A stretch of 64,000 nucleotides of DNA from contig CBDCRK010000024.1 of the NCBI GenBank assembly GCA_965220955.1, forward strand, positions 1-64,000, given 5' to 3'. Both the position numbers and the translations under genes were made by a program. The notes under the pieces were generated by a model that searched no databases, was not told the DNA's origin, and saw nothing but the letters and a program-made list of their open reading frames with translations. Source of the stretch: CBDCRK01 sp965220955. Lineage in GTDB: Bacteria; Desulfobacterota; Binatia; Bin18; CBDCRK01. This document shows, in pieces, positions 15,209 to 24,030 of this stretch; position 1 is the stretch's first letter; each line of letters begins with the position of its first letter.

Positions 15209-15604
15209 CTACACGCTTACCTTGACGCTGTCTCCTTCCACCGAGACCGAATAAGCCGGACAGCTCAGGGTTGAGATCTTGCCTATAAGTTGACCAAGCT
15301 TACCCATATACTGGAGAAACTCCGGCGGCAGTTTGTCTGCCCCTGGTGGAGGAGCCATCACCGGTTCACTGAGCTTCTGGCCTGTTGTTATATCAAATCT
15401 AGCTCCGTGCATGGGACAGGTTACCTCTTTTCCCTTAAGCACCCCATCTTCGAGCGGCGCATTCATATGACCACAGCGTCGGTTTATAGCGTATATCTTA
15501 CCCTCCACATTGGTCAGAAGGATCTCGTGTCCCTGGGCCGTGACCGCTTTCATACTACCGCTGGGAATGTCGCTGGCTTTAGCTACTTCGATGAGTTCTG
15601 CCAT
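15209..15604 (-). CDS. Rieske [2Fe-2S] ferredoxin-like protein
   Basis: Protein of 131 residues with a Rieske domain. The cluster ligands are C44-x-H46 (CGHMNAP) and C63-x-x-H66 (CPMHG). This is the ferredoxin type that feeds electrons to oxygenases. A GGAGGTAGTAT sequence precedes the ATG. A roughly 30-residue insertion with Pro-Pro and a long helix (about 78-110, PEFLQYMGKLGQLIGKI) separates the second ligand pair from the last strand, longer than in simple Rieske ferredoxins. It is cotranscribed with the DUF1329 gene; no oxygenase large subunit is nearby, so the electron acceptor is unknown. Confidence 0.88.
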   Translation of the reverse strand: MAELIEVAKASDIPSGSMKAVTAQGHEILLTNVEGKIYAINRRCGHMNAPLEDGVLKGKEVTCPMHGARFDITTGQKLSEPVMAPPPGADKLPPEFLQYMGKLGQLIGKISTLSCPAYSVSVEGDSVKVSV

Positions 15605-15805
15605 ATACTACCTCCTCTATAAAAAAAGAATTTTTCCGACTCCTATGCAAGGATTCCTTTCCTCGCCGACCGCGCATTATATACATCTCTGCAAGCTCTT
15701 GAAAAGGAGTCATCGTATACGAATTTTGCATAGACGCCCAGCCAGCTTGACGACAACTCCGCTTCAGTGCAGGCTGTGAAGCATAATAGAAAGCAAGGAG
15801 TAGTC

Positions 15806-16294
15806 ATGCAGAAAATTTCTGTCCGTCCGGCAACACCCGCGGATGTTGATGCCATACTGGGATGGATCAAAGACCTGGCCGCCTTTGAGGGGCAGCCGGA
15901 CGTGGTCAAGACAACACAGAGCGATCTAATACGGGACGGTTTTACAGAACACCCCAAGTTCGAGGTTCTTATTGGCGAGTTAGAAGGAAAGCCAGCAGGC
16001 TTTGCCCTCTTTTTCTCTACCTATTCGACTTGGGAAGGACGTCCTGGGATCTACCTTGAAGACCTTTTTGTGGCCGAGCAGGCCCGTGGTCAGGGCTTGG
16101 GGCGCAAGTTGGTTGCAACCCTTGCTGCCATTGCGGTTGCCCGCGGTTGTCCCCGCTTAGACCTCCAGGTCCTACACTGGAACCCGGCACGGGAGTTCTA
16201 CCACAGCTTTAACATGAAGCATATGGAAGAGTGGCTCCCTTACCGACTGAACGGAGAAGCCCTGCAGGCTCTGGCAACAGAGGCGGAATCCTAA
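15806..16294 (+). CDS. GNAT-family N-acetyltransferase (diamine/small-amine type)
   Basis: Acetyl-CoA-dependent transferase of 162 residues. The acetyl-CoA pyrophosphate loop is RGQGLGRKL (near residue 96), preceded by the YLEDLFV strand, and the C-terminal REFYHSFNM segment is typical. The overall pattern (AAFEGQPD, LEDLFV) resembles spermidine/spermine or thialysine acetyltransferase-like proteins; the polyamine genes elsewhere in the window make that attractive but unproven. AAGGAG precedes the ATG at 15806. It ends four bases over the stop of the convergent small membrane gene. Confidence 0.88.
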   Translation: MQKISVRPATPADVDAILGWIKDLAAFEGQPDVVKTTQSDLIRDGFTEHPKFEVLIGELEGKPAGFALFFSTYSTWEGRPGIYLEDLFVAEQARGQGLGRKLVATLAAIAVARGCPRLDLQVLHWNPAREFYHSFNMKHMEEWLPYRLNGEALQALATEAES

Positions 16295-16506
16295 TTTATC
16301 AGATCAGCAGAGGGAAAACCGTTGCTTTGAGCCTGGGGGGCAGAGGGTCTTTCTCGCGGCATCATCTTTTCCATCTGCTCTATCATACGCCGGTGGAAAT
16401 GCCCGGCACACATGGAAAGACCGAACACAAAGAAGAGCATTACCAGCCCTACCCCAAAGGCAAAGCCAATCCCAAACCTGATCCCTCGACCGATCTCAGA
16501 AGGCAT
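16291..16506 (-). CDS. small single-pass membrane protein
   Basis: Seventy-one residues. A hydrophobic helix with Gly residues spans about 10-32 (FGIGFAFGVGLVMLFFVFGL), followed by a basic, Met-rich tail. Convergent with the GNAT gene and overlapping it by four bases. The ribosome-binding site is weak. No family recognised; likely a small inner-membrane protein. Confidence 0.5.
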   Translation of the reverse strand: MPSEIGRGIRFGIGFAFGVGLVMLFFVFGLSMCAGHFHRRMIEQMEKMMPRERPSAPQAQSNGFPSADLIN

Positions 16507-16627
16507 AGCCTAGCTTTACCTGTCCCCAGATCAAAGAGGAACCCCCTTGTGCAACCGCCAGCTACTATAGTTTGTAACCCATATTGCGACCAGAACTGCT
16601 CCTGGCCAAATGGAAAGAGACAGATGA

Positions 16628-17398
16628 AACGGAAAGGAGGGCAGAAAATGTGGACAGCCGCTCATCCTCCTTCCTGGCTGGTCCGGGAGCAGTCGCGCTT
16701 TTCGCAAACAAATCGCTCCCTTGAGCCAACGCTATCGCGTGATTGCGCTTGACCCGCGCGGTACGGGCCGTTCTAGTAAGGTTCATGATGGCCATACGGT
16801 GGCTAACTATGCCCGCGACCTCAGGGCTGTCTTACACGGCTTGGGAGTAAAGGACGTCATCCTGGTGGGCTGGTCAATGGGAGCCATGATTATGTGGGAT
16901 TATATCAAGCAATTCGGTGACCACAAGGTGAAGGCCACGGTAGTCATTGACCAGATGGCCTCTGATTATAAATGGCCGGACTGGCCTTTTGGGTTCTTCG
17001 ACTTCTCCAGCCTCACCCAGCTCATGGCAGGACTGCAAACGGACCAACGGGCAACATGCGAGACATTATTAACCAGTGTGTTCAAAGAGTCCCCCTGCGC
17101 AGAGGACCTCCGGGCAACGCTCGAAGATGCCATGAGTGTTCCGGCCTCTATTGCCTGTTCGATTGCGTTTGACCAAACCGTGCAAGACTACCGGCCCATG
17201 CTCAGTTCGATAACCGTGCCCACCCTGCTCTGTTTTGGGAGCATGGGGATAGGTGGGTCAGAGGGAGCAAGGTATATGCAGGGGCATATGCCAACTGCTC
17301 GCTTGGTGGTGTTCGAGAAGAGCGCTCACATGATACCCCTAGAAGAGCCTGAGCGCCTTCAGGAAGAAATAGAGGCGTTCATTGCTTCCTTAGCGTAA
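16628..17398 (+). CDS. alpha/beta hydrolase, 5' end damaged
   Basis: The frame from 16649 reads GQPLILLPGWSGSSRAFRKQ and continues through ALDPRGTGRS, the nucleophile elbow GWSMGA and a C-terminal SAHMIPLEEP with the catalytic His, so the fold is nearly complete. No ATG, GTG or TTG exists in this frame before a TTG at 16721, well inside the domain. A strong AAAGGAGG leads to an ATG at 16648 in the next frame; removing one T there would give M-G-Q-P-L. A one-base insertion at the start, or loss of the first 20 residues, is the simplest reading. The usual catalytic Asp position (FGSMGIGGSEG) is also atypical. Confidence 0.65.
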   Translation, partial: NGKEGRKCGQPLILLPGWSGSSRAFRKQIAPLSQRYRVIALDPRGTGRSSKVHDGHTVANYARDLRAVLHGLGVKDVILVGWSMGAMIMWDYIKQFGDHKVKATVVIDQMASDYKWPDWPFGFFDFSSLTQLMAGLQTDQRATCETLLTSVFKESPCAEDLRATLEDAMSVPASIACSIAFDQTVQDYRPMLSSITVPTLLCFGSMGIGGSEGARYMQGHMPTARLVVFEKSAHMIPLEEPERLQEEIEAFIASLA

Positions 17399-17463
17399 GT
17401 TTCCGTTCTATTAGGGCCAAACTCCATCCACCTACTTCGCCATCTTCGGTATGGCATCGAGGC

Positions 17464-18144
17464 TCAGCTTCCCTGCAGCTCTTTGTATAATTCCCGTTCT
17501 AGCTTGAGACCTTCAGCCAGTGGCCTATCGAAGCCATGCAGGACGGCTTGCTTGATTTTCTGCAAGGCCAGTGGGGGGCTTTTGCAGATTTCATGAGCAA
17601 TCTCTTCGCATTTATGTATAAGTTGGCTCAGAGGGACAACATAATCAACAAGCCCAAGCCGCAAGGCATCTTGGGCACCAATACGGTTGCCGGTGTATAG
17701 CATCTCTAGCGTGCGACCTCCAGGAATCAGCCGGGGCAGTAGCTGTGTTCCTCCTCCAGCTGGCAACCAACCGAGCCGGGCATCGCCTACACCAAACTGC
17801 GCGTGCTCGGCTGCAACGCGGATGTCACAACACAGGGCTTGCTCCAAACCACCGCCATTGGCATGGCCATTGATCGCGGCAATGATCGGTTTGGGGAGGT
17901 TGGCAAGGAGGGGAAAGGGAACATCTTGAAGCTCAACATCGTTTGCTTTCAAATCGCTGCCCACACAAAACGCCCGTTCTCCCGCACCGGTGAGAATACC
18001 AACCCGCAGAGCTGGGTCATTGCCAAACTCACGCCAGACCTCGGCCAGCATCTGGAACGTGGCGGAATCACAGGCATTGAGCCGCTCTGGACGGTTAATG
18101 GTCACATAAGCAAGAGGACCTTTTTTTTCGAAAAGGACTTTCAT
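17464..18144 (-). CDS. enoyl-CoA hydratase/isomerase family protein
   Basis: Crotonase-fold protein of 226 residues. Oxyanion-hole segments are FCVGSDLK (about 60-67) and NGHANGGGLE (about 91-100), and the catalytic region GVGDARLGWLPAGGGTQ is present. The protein stops at KELQGS, where relatives have about 30 more residues ending in an EKRxPxF motif; a weak echo (TEDGE, ALIERK) follows in another frame, so the C-terminus may have been lost by frameshift. The core active site is retained. It lies beside an amidase in the same direction. Confidence 0.8.
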   Translation of the reverse strand: MKVLFEKKGPLAYVTINRPERLNACDSATFQMLAEVWREFGNDPALRVGILTGAGERAFCVGSDLKANDVELQDVPFPLLANLPKPIIAAINGHANGGGLEQALCCDIRVAAEHAQFGVGDARLGWLPAGGGTQLLPRLIPGGRTLEMLYTGNRIGAQDALRLGLVDYVVPLSQLIHKCEEIAHEICKSPPLALQKIKQAVLHGFDRPLAEGLKLERELYKELQGS

Positions 18145-18186
18145 GTATCCGCCACGATAATAAGGTAACAGGTTTCTTCCCTTCCT

Positions 18187-19701
18187 TTACACCTCCTCCC
18201 ACGCAACATTTTGCTCAAAAACATGTGCCGCGCGCAGCAGTGTTGCTTCCTCAAAATGTCTGCCGGTCAACATCAACCCCACCGGTAAACCGTTTGACTT
18301 GGCACAGGGAATACTCAATGAAGGATGCCCAGTTACATTAAACGGGGCCGTGTTTGCCAGCATGTTCAAGCCATGGTCGATCAGACCCCGACGATTTATT
18401 TTTGGGTCATACCGGTGCGCCTTCATAGGTGTAGTGGGCATGGCCAGCACATCAACCTGCTTTAGCACCTGATCGTAGCTGGCCTGCAGGGCACGGCGCT
18501 GGTTTTGTGCCTTAGCATAGAAACGCCCATGATAGCGTTGGTTGAGATAGGTCCCAGCCAAGAGCATCATTTTGAGTGTGGGGGGGAGGTCGTTCCCCTG
18601 GGCGCGGCGAAATTTTCCCAGGGCAGTTATCAGGCTGACATTATATAAACCTTTCCAATGATACCCCGCACCATTGCCATACATCAAGGCGGCCGTGCCC
18701 TCAGCCGCAAGGGCCCAGAGTATGCCTCCAGCTTCCCGGTGGGCTGGGATCGATACCTCTTGGGTTTGTGCCCCCTGCTCCTGCAAAGCGCTTATGGCTC
18801 TGTGTACGGCGGCCTCAACATCCGCCTCTGCTCCTTCCAACCCAAACCCCTCACGTAGCACACCAATACGCAGCCCTTTCACATCCTTACCCAATGCTTC
18901 GGTATACGGCTGTACTGGGACCTCGCCCTGGCGTGGATCAAAGGGATCTTTGCCGGCAAGCACTTCCAGCATTAAGGCCACGTCGGCCACTGTGCGGCCC
19001 ATGGGGCCGGTATGGTCAATTGTAGGATCAGCGCCAACAATGCCCGTGTAAGGCACCAAGCCATGGGTAGCCTTCAGCCCCACTGCTCCACACCACGAGG
19101 CGGGAATACGTATCGACCCTCCCTGATCGCCTCCGATGGTCAGGTCTATATCGTCATAATAGAGCGCGGCAGCCGAGCCCCCTGAGGACCCTCCGGCCAG
19201 ATGATCGGGATTATGGGGATTGCGTGTGGGACCATAGGCGCTGGTGTCGCCCCCGCCCGAAAAAGCAAAATTGTCCATGTTGAGCATGGCTACGATCTCG
19301 GCCCCGGCCTCCAGAAGCCGGGTGACAACGGTGGCATCCATATCCGCCACATAGCTATCCAACACCAAGGAGCCACAGGTCATGGGGATACCAGCTACAC
19401 AGACATTATCCTTGAGCCCCACCCTTTTACCGGCTAATTTTCCGGCAGGAGCGCCTTTGACTGAACAGCGGCGCACAATGGCATTGAGAGGGTCGTTCTG
19501 TGGACTAGGCCGGGAGCCCGGGTCGCGTTCCCGGTAAGTGAGGGGCCGGGATTCTGCTGGCATTTGGTCGAGTTGGTCGAGGTTTTCGAACATATCAGGC
19601 ATTAAGGAGAGAAAGTCAGCAGCCTCATCGGCGCTGAGCTCAAAGTAGTTGGCAGCAGCTAATTGCTGGAGATCTTCTACCGTCGGAAGCCGTAGTGCCA
19701 T
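18187..19701 (-). CDS. amidase-signature family amidohydrolase
   Basis: Amidase of 504 residues. The triad is K97 (VGLKDNV), S172 (GGSSGGS) and S196 (GGDQGGSIRIPAS). The Asp-Gln-Gly-Gly-Ser variant of the nucleophile motif and the 60-residue N-terminal helical extension (ELSADEAADFLSLMP) match the branch that includes rhodococcal nitrile-pathway-type amidases. AAAGGAGGAG precedes the ATG. Only 42 bp separate it from the crotonase downstream, so the two may be cotranscribed. It differs clearly from the amidase at 10332. Confidence 0.88.
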   Translation of the reverse strand: MALRLPTVEDLQQLAAANYFELSADEAADFLSLMPDMFENLDQLDQMPAESRPLTYRERDPGSRPSPQNDPLNAIVRRCSVKGAPAGKLAGKRVGLKDNVCVAGIPMTCGSLVLDSYVADMDATVVTRLLEAGAEIVAMLNMDNFAFSGGGDTSAYGPTRNPHNPDHLAGGSSGGSAAALYYDDIDLTIGGDQGGSIRIPASWCGAVGLKATHGLVPYTGIVGADPTIDHTGPMGRTVADVALMLEVLAGKDPFDPRQGEVPVQPYTEALGKDVKGLRIGVLREGFGLEGAEADVEAAVHRAISALQEQGAQTQEVSIPAHREAGGILWALAAEGTAALMYGNGAGYHWKGLYNVSLITALGKFRRAQGNDLPPTLKMMLLAGTYLNQRYHGRFYAKAQNQRRALQASYDQVLKQVDVLAMPTTPMKAHRYDPKINRRGLIDHGLNMLANTAPFNVTGHPSLSIPCAKSNGLPVGLMLTGRHFEEATLLRAAHVFEQNVAWEEV

Positions 19702-19754
19702 TAGACTCCTCCTTTCATTCGCTCAACGAGCTATACATTTTGCTCCGAACTTTA

Positions 19755-19922
19755 TCAGTCACTCAGAACTAACGGGAGTTGACTGAAGCCAAATATGAGG
19801 TAACTCCCCGTCTGTCGTGTGGCAGGAGTGTCCTCACGCAGTTGCTGGTAGACGGGATAAGGATCGCTAATAATAGTTCGAGTTAAAAGGTGCTCTGACG
19901 TGAAAACTGGTGTTGTTTCCAT
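19755..19922 (-). pseudogene. cytochrome P450, N-terminal remnant
   Basis: An ATG with GAGGAA upstream starts 55 codons containing ISDPYPVYQQLREDTPA, the conserved N-terminal motif of bacterial P450s. A TGA follows after LPLVLSD, and the heme-binding Cys and the rest (about 350 residues) are absent. Confidence 0.65.
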
Positions 19923-19938
19923 AACCATATTCCTCTAA

Positions 19939-20001
19939 GCTCCGGCGAGCATCATACTTGCTCCGGCAAGCATTATACTTGCTCCGGCAAGCATCATACT
20001 C
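19939..20001 (+). repeat. three tandem 21-bp repeats with dyad symmetry
   Basis: Units at 19939-19959, 19960-19980 and 19981-20001 match GCTCCGGCAAGCATCATACT plus one base, with one or two substitutions each. Each junction contains CTTGC-TCCG-GCAAG, a short hairpin or dyad. The array ends 36 bp before the MFS start at 20038, so it could be an operator array or a replication-slippage repeat. Confidence 0.8.
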
Positions 20002-20037
20002 CAGTCGTATTGTCGAGCAAGATCCTCGGGCAATCAA

Positions 20038-21282
20038 ATGGGTAATACGTTCCGTGCCTATCCTGATCAGGCCAAGCCAAAAGAACGCGATACTGTAGCC
20101 GTGGCCTATTCCTGGTTTATTGCTGGCGTTGGCAGCTGGTTTGCCGCCATGGGCATGCAGGGGGTGATTTTCTCCTGGCTTGTTGTCGGAGTGTTACAAG
20201 CAAAGGCAGAATGGGTAGGAATTGCCCAGAGCGCTTCCATGATCCCCTTGATCCTGTTCACGCTTGTGGCTGGGGTGGTGGCAGATCGACGAGATCGTCG
20301 CACCCTGCTGATCAGCCTTTATCTCCTTGCCAGCCTGCTCTCAGGGGGCTTGGTCGCCATTGTGGCCAGTGGCTGGCTCTCCTTGGCCACTTTAATTGCC
20401 TATGCGCTGGTAATGGGAACCGTGCAGGCTTTTGTGATGCCGGCACGCGACTCTTTTCTCTCCGAGGTGGCGGGTCCTAACATGATGCGCGCGGTAACAG
20501 GCATGATGCTGGCTCAGTGGGGCCTACAGATTGTGGGCACGCTTTTAGCGGGGACAGCACGTTGGGTCGGTACGGTTCCAACCCTTTGTGTGCACGGATT
20601 AACTCTCCTCATTGGGGCGTTAATGCTTAGCAAACTGCCACCTGCCCCACCACATGGCGGCGTTCCCCAGACCAACTTGCGCTTAGTGGACGTTGTGGCG
20701 GGGGTGAACGAGGTTGTACACTCGTCCACCCTGCTGCCCATATTCTTGCTCGGCATTGCTGTGGGTGGTTTTTTCATTGGCCCGTTCATGGTCGTCTTTC
20801 CCATCTTGGTCCGGGATTATTATGGAGGCGATGTTGCCCAGCTGGCCATGCTCAGTACAGCATTTCCAGTTGGCACCATCCTGGGGTCATTGGCCCTCCT
20901 CTGGTATGGGGATATTCGCCGTAAAGGGGTAGCACAACTTATTTCCCTTATCGTTGGGTCTGGATGCCTGGCAATAGTGTCGTTTGGTTTGCCGTTTTGG
21001 GGCACACTGGTCATGATTTGCGCCTGGGGGATTACGGCGGCGGTCTTTGGTAATTCAGGACGCACCCTATTCCAGGAGCGAGCTCGCCCTTCCCACCGTG
21101 CCCGTGTGCTCTCTGTCCACACGCTGGGATTTATGGGCTCCGCGGGACTGGTCGGCGCGCCGCTCTCTGGTGTGCTGGTCGAACACTTTGGGCCGCTGGC
21201 AACCTGCGCCGTTTCGAGTGGAGCCATGGTTGTGATCGCAGCCCTGGCCTTCCTGTTCACCGAGATCGCCCAAGTAGAATAA
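20038..21282 (+). CDS. MFS transporter (EntS-like/MFS_3 branch)
   Basis: Integral membrane protein of 414 residues with about 12 hydrophobic helices. The loop-2/3 signature is present as VAGVVADRRDRRTLL (about 80-94), and the second half repeats a similar pattern. The branch resembles exporters of siderophores and drugs (MFS_3, EntS-like). No clear ribosome-binding site precedes the ATG, but a 21-bp repeat array lies 36 bp upstream. It converges with the two paralogous MFS genes, with 12 bp between stops. Confidence 0.85.
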   Translation: MGNTFRAYPDQAKPKERDTVAVAYSWFIAGVGSWFAAMGMQGVIFSWLVVGVLQAKAEWVGIAQSASMIPLILFTLVAGVVADRRDRRTLLISLYLLASLLSGGLVAIVASGWLSLATLIAYALVMGTVQAFVMPARDSFLSEVAGPNMMRAVTGMMLAQWGLQIVGTLLAGTARWVGTVPTLCVHGLTLLIGALMLSKLPPAPPHGGVPQTNLRLVDVVAGVNEVVHSSTLLPIFLLGIAVGGFFIGPFMVVFPILVRDYYGGDVAQLAMLSTAFPVGTILGSLALLWYGDIRRKGVAQLISLIVGSGCLAIVSFGLPFWGTLVMICAWGITAAVFGNSGRTLFQERARPSHRARVLSVHTLGFMGSAGLVGAPLSGVLVEHFGPLATCAVSSGAMVVIAALAFLFTEIAQVE

Positions 21283-21294
21283 TAAAGTCAAGTA

Positions 21295-22494
21295 TTACAC
21301 CTTTTGCACCTTTGGCCCGGTCTCCTTTATCAGCAGAAAGAGCAGGGCCGATAGCACATAGCACCCCCCCCAAAAGATAAACCCGGCGGTGGGCTCAGCA
21401 TTTACTAGACGCATGCCAATGATAGGAGAGATAAAACCGCCCAGATTGCCGGCGGTTGCAGCTACCCCGACCGCTGAGCCAGCCAGTACCGGGCCAACTC
21501 CTTCCATTTCCAATGGAACCACAAAGGCTATGGCACCGGCTCCAGCCACAAACCCTGCTAAAAGGGTGGCCATCCATAAAGAAGCGCCCAAGGTGTAAGC
21601 CATGAGAACAACAAAAATGCCGTTGGCCAGTATCCCGGGAAAGTAGAAAATCTTCCTGAGACCCACTCGGTCTGAGAGCGTGGGCAGCAAGAAGGTGCCC
21701 ACAACAGCCGCCCATAAAAACCCTGAGATCACCACACCCGTAGCAGCGGGGGTCATTCCCCGAACCGTGGCAAAATAGGTGGGCGCATAGCCAATGAATC
21801 CTATGTAGCCGCCCAAAAGAAAAAGATAACATCCGGCTAGTAACCAGACATCCCTTACCTTAAGGACTTGGCTCATAGCTTCTATTAACCCTACCTGGTT
21901 TTCTGAGCCCGCCGCCTGAGGACGATCCCGAACGGTCAGTAACCAAAAAATACCCAACACTATAGAGAGGATACCAAAAAGTAAGGTCAGGCCTCGCCAC
22001 CCCCCCAGGAGCTTGAGCAACATAGGAGAGAACAAGCCGGCCAGGGCTGCTCCAGAGCCATAACCGGCCAGGGTGATGCCATTGGCTAAACCAAATTCTT
22101 CAGGGGGGAACCACATGCCCAAGGCCTTGGGGACATTGGGAAAGGTAAGGGAGAGAACCGCCCCAAAGAGAAACATCCAGACATACATGGTGGCAAAGCC
22201 AGTGGCTGTTGCTCTCAGGAGCAACAAGGTCCCCATGAGCACAATCCCCAGCCCGGCAATAGGCCTAATACCAAAGCGATCGCCCAAGGCTCCACCAATA
22301 ATGGCAAAGAGCAATGCCCCGAGGGAAACCGCCGACCACAGGGTCCCCCAGGCAACTATAGTCAAGCCAAGGTCTTTTATGACCTCAGAAGCAACCATGA
22401 CGATATATGTCCACCCCATGCCGAAAGCAATAGTGAAAGTCAAAAAGGTATTGAGTAACACCCACCACCGATACTTTGCCCTTTCCTCAGCCAT
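21295..22494 (-). CDS. MFS transporter (anion/organic acid family), downstream paralog
   Basis: Protein of 399 residues with 12 predicted helices. The loop motif GGALGDRFGIRP (about 66-77) and RVSLRK-type loop in the second half (SDRVGLRKI) are typical of the MFS. It shares most of its sequence with the gene directly upstream, including MAEE.YRWWVL.NTFL and LTFPNVPKA.GMWFPP.EFGLANG. The family includes nitrate/cyanate and oxalate-type carriers; substrate unknown. AAGGGATAA precedes the ATG. Spacing of 36 bp from its paralog indicates one operon. Confidence 0.85.
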   Translation of the reverse strand: MAEERAKYRWWVLLNTFLTFTIAFGMGWTYIVMVASEVIKDLGLTIVAWGTLWSAVSLGALLFAIIGGALGDRFGIRPIAGLGIVLMGTLLLLRATATGFATMYVWMFLFGAVLSLTFPNVPKALGMWFPPEEFGLANGITLAGYGSGAALAGLFSPMLLKLLGGWRGLTLLFGILSIVLGIFWLLTVRDRPQAAGSENQVGLIEAMSQVLKVRDVWLLAGCYLFLLGGYIGFIGYAPTYFATVRGMTPAATGVVISGFLWAAVVGTFLLPTLSDRVGLRKIFYFPGILANGIFVVLMAYTLGASLWMATLLAGFVAGAGAIAFVVPLEMEGVGPVLAGSAVGVAATAGNLGGFISPIIGMRLVNAEPTAGFIFWGGCYVLSALLFLLIKETGPKVQKV

Positions 22495-22530
22495 TTATCC
22501 CTTCCTTCCCCAATATTCATGCATAAGGAG

Positions 22531-23733
22531 TTATACCTTTCGCGCTCTTAACCCGGTCTCCTTTACCAGCAGGAAAATAAGGGACGAGAGTACATAGCAT
22601 CCACCCCAAAAGGCAAAGCCGGCTAGTGGCTGGGCACTTACTAGACTCATGCCAATGAGGGGAGAGATAAGTCCGCCCAGATAGCCAGCCGTTACCGCTA
22701 CTCCTATCGCTGAGCCAGCTAGCGCGGGGCCGACTCCTTCCATCTCCAAGGGGACCACAAAGGCTATGGCACCTGCTCCAGCCACAAACCCTGCCAAAAG
22801 GGTCGAAATCCACAGGGAAGTGCCCAGGGTGTAAGCCATTAGGAAGACAAAAATGCCGTTGGCCAGTACCCCGAGAAAGAAGAAAATCTTCCTGAGACCC
22901 ACTCGGTCCGAGAGTGTGGGCAGCAAGAAGGTTCCCACAACAGCGGCCCATAGGAACCCTGAGATCACAGTACCAGTAGCGGTGGGGGTCATTCCCCGAA
23001 CCGTAGAAAAATAGGTGGGCGCATAGCCAATGAATCCTATGTAGCCGCCGAAGGCCATGAGATAAGCTCCCGCTATCAACCAGACATCCCTCACCTTAAG
23101 GACTCGGCTCATAGCCTCTACCACTCCCATCTGGGCTGTTGAACCGCTTGTTGCCAGAGGCCGATCCCGAACGGTGAACAACCAAAAAAAGCCCAACACC
23201 ATAGTGAGACCACCCAGAAGATAGGTCAGGTTTCGCCACCCCCCCAAGGACTCAAGTAATAGAGGAACAAACAAAGCTGCCAAAGCTGCCCCAGAGCCAT
23301 AGCCGGCCAGGGTGACGCCGTTGGCCAAGCCAAATTCCTGGGGTGGAAACCACATACCCACAGCCTTGGGGACATTGGGAAAGGTAAGGGCAATGCTCAC
23401 CCCAAAGAGAAACATCCAAACATACATGATACCAAAGCTAGTCGCCGTTGCTCTCAGGATCAGGAATATCCCCATGAACATCACCCCAAGTCCCACAACC
23501 GGCCTAATACCAAAGCGATCGCCCAAGGCCCCGCCAATAATGGCAAAAAGCAATGGTCCTAGGGAAATCGCCGACCACAGAGTTCCCCAGTCAGCCAGGG
23601 TCAGGCCGAGGTCCTTTATGACCTCAGAGACCACCATGACGACATATGTCCACCCCATCCCGAACGCAATGGCGAATACCAGAAAGGTATTAACCAGCAC
23701 CCACCACCGATACCTCACCTTTTCCTCAGCCAT
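22531..23733 (-). CDS. MFS transporter (anion/organic acid family), upstream paralog
   Basis: Protein of 400 residues, colinear with the next gene without gaps over almost its full length, by eye roughly three quarters identical. The same loop motifs are seen (GGALGDRFGIRP, LSDRVGLRKI). The differences cluster in the cytoplasmic central loop and helices 6-7, which might alter specificity. A MITE-like element lies upstream of its promoter region, between it and the methyltransferase gene. Confidence 0.85.
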   Translation of the reverse strand: MAEEKVRYRWWVLVNTFLVFAIAFGMGWTYVVMVVSEVIKDLGLTLADWGTLWSAISLGPLLFAIIGGALGDRFGIRPVVGLGVMFMGIFLILRATATSFGIMYVWMFLFGVSIALTFPNVPKAVGMWFPPQEFGLANGVTLAGYGSGAALAALFVPLLLESLGGWRNLTYLLGGLTMVLGFFWLFTVRDRPLATSGSTAQMGVVEAMSRVLKVRDVWLIAGAYLMAFGGYIGFIGYAPTYFSTVRGMTPTATGTVISGFLWAAVVGTFLLPTLSDRVGLRKIFFFLGVLANGIFVFLMAYTLGTSLWISTLLAGFVAGAGAIAFVVPLEMEGVGPALAGSAIGVAVTAGYLGGLISPLIGMSLVSAQPLAGFAFWGGCYVLSSLIFLLVKETGLRARKV

Positions 23734-23870
23734 TTCTTACTTCCTTCCCTCAAGAGCTGTGCTTTGATCCACAGCTTTCCAGTAGCTCACTACAGCGAAT
23801 TTGACAGGTGTTCTCCTTAAGGCCGAATACGTCTCAGGAACCTTTCAGGAACCTTTCTCGTTCTAAGAAG

Positions 23871-24027
23871 CTGTCTGAAAAGCCTTCTTCCCCCCTTTAC
23901 GAGGGGGGATAGGGGGGATTGGCAACCGACCGCTTAGGGAAATTCCCCCGCGCTACGCGCTCCCCCTACGCGGGTCGCCTCTTTGTCGAAGGGGAGAAGA
24001 AAAATGTCCAGATGACTTTTCAGACAG
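23871..24027. mobile_element. MITE-like element with 12-bp terminal inverted repeats
   Basis: CTGTCTGAAAAG at 23871-23882 and its exact complement CTTTTCAGACAG at 24016-24027 bound 157 bp. The inside is non-coding and rich in C-runs (CCCCCC, GGGGGGATAGGGGGGATT) with a palindromic CGCGCTACGCGC stretch. Size and ends are those of a non-autonomous DNA transposon. No flanking target duplication is obvious. Confidence 0.65.
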
Positions 24028-24030
24028 TCT

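Noticed and set aside
19939..20001. Tandem repeats considered as a CRISPR array
   Set aside because: The units are directly contiguous with no spacers and no cas genes are present.
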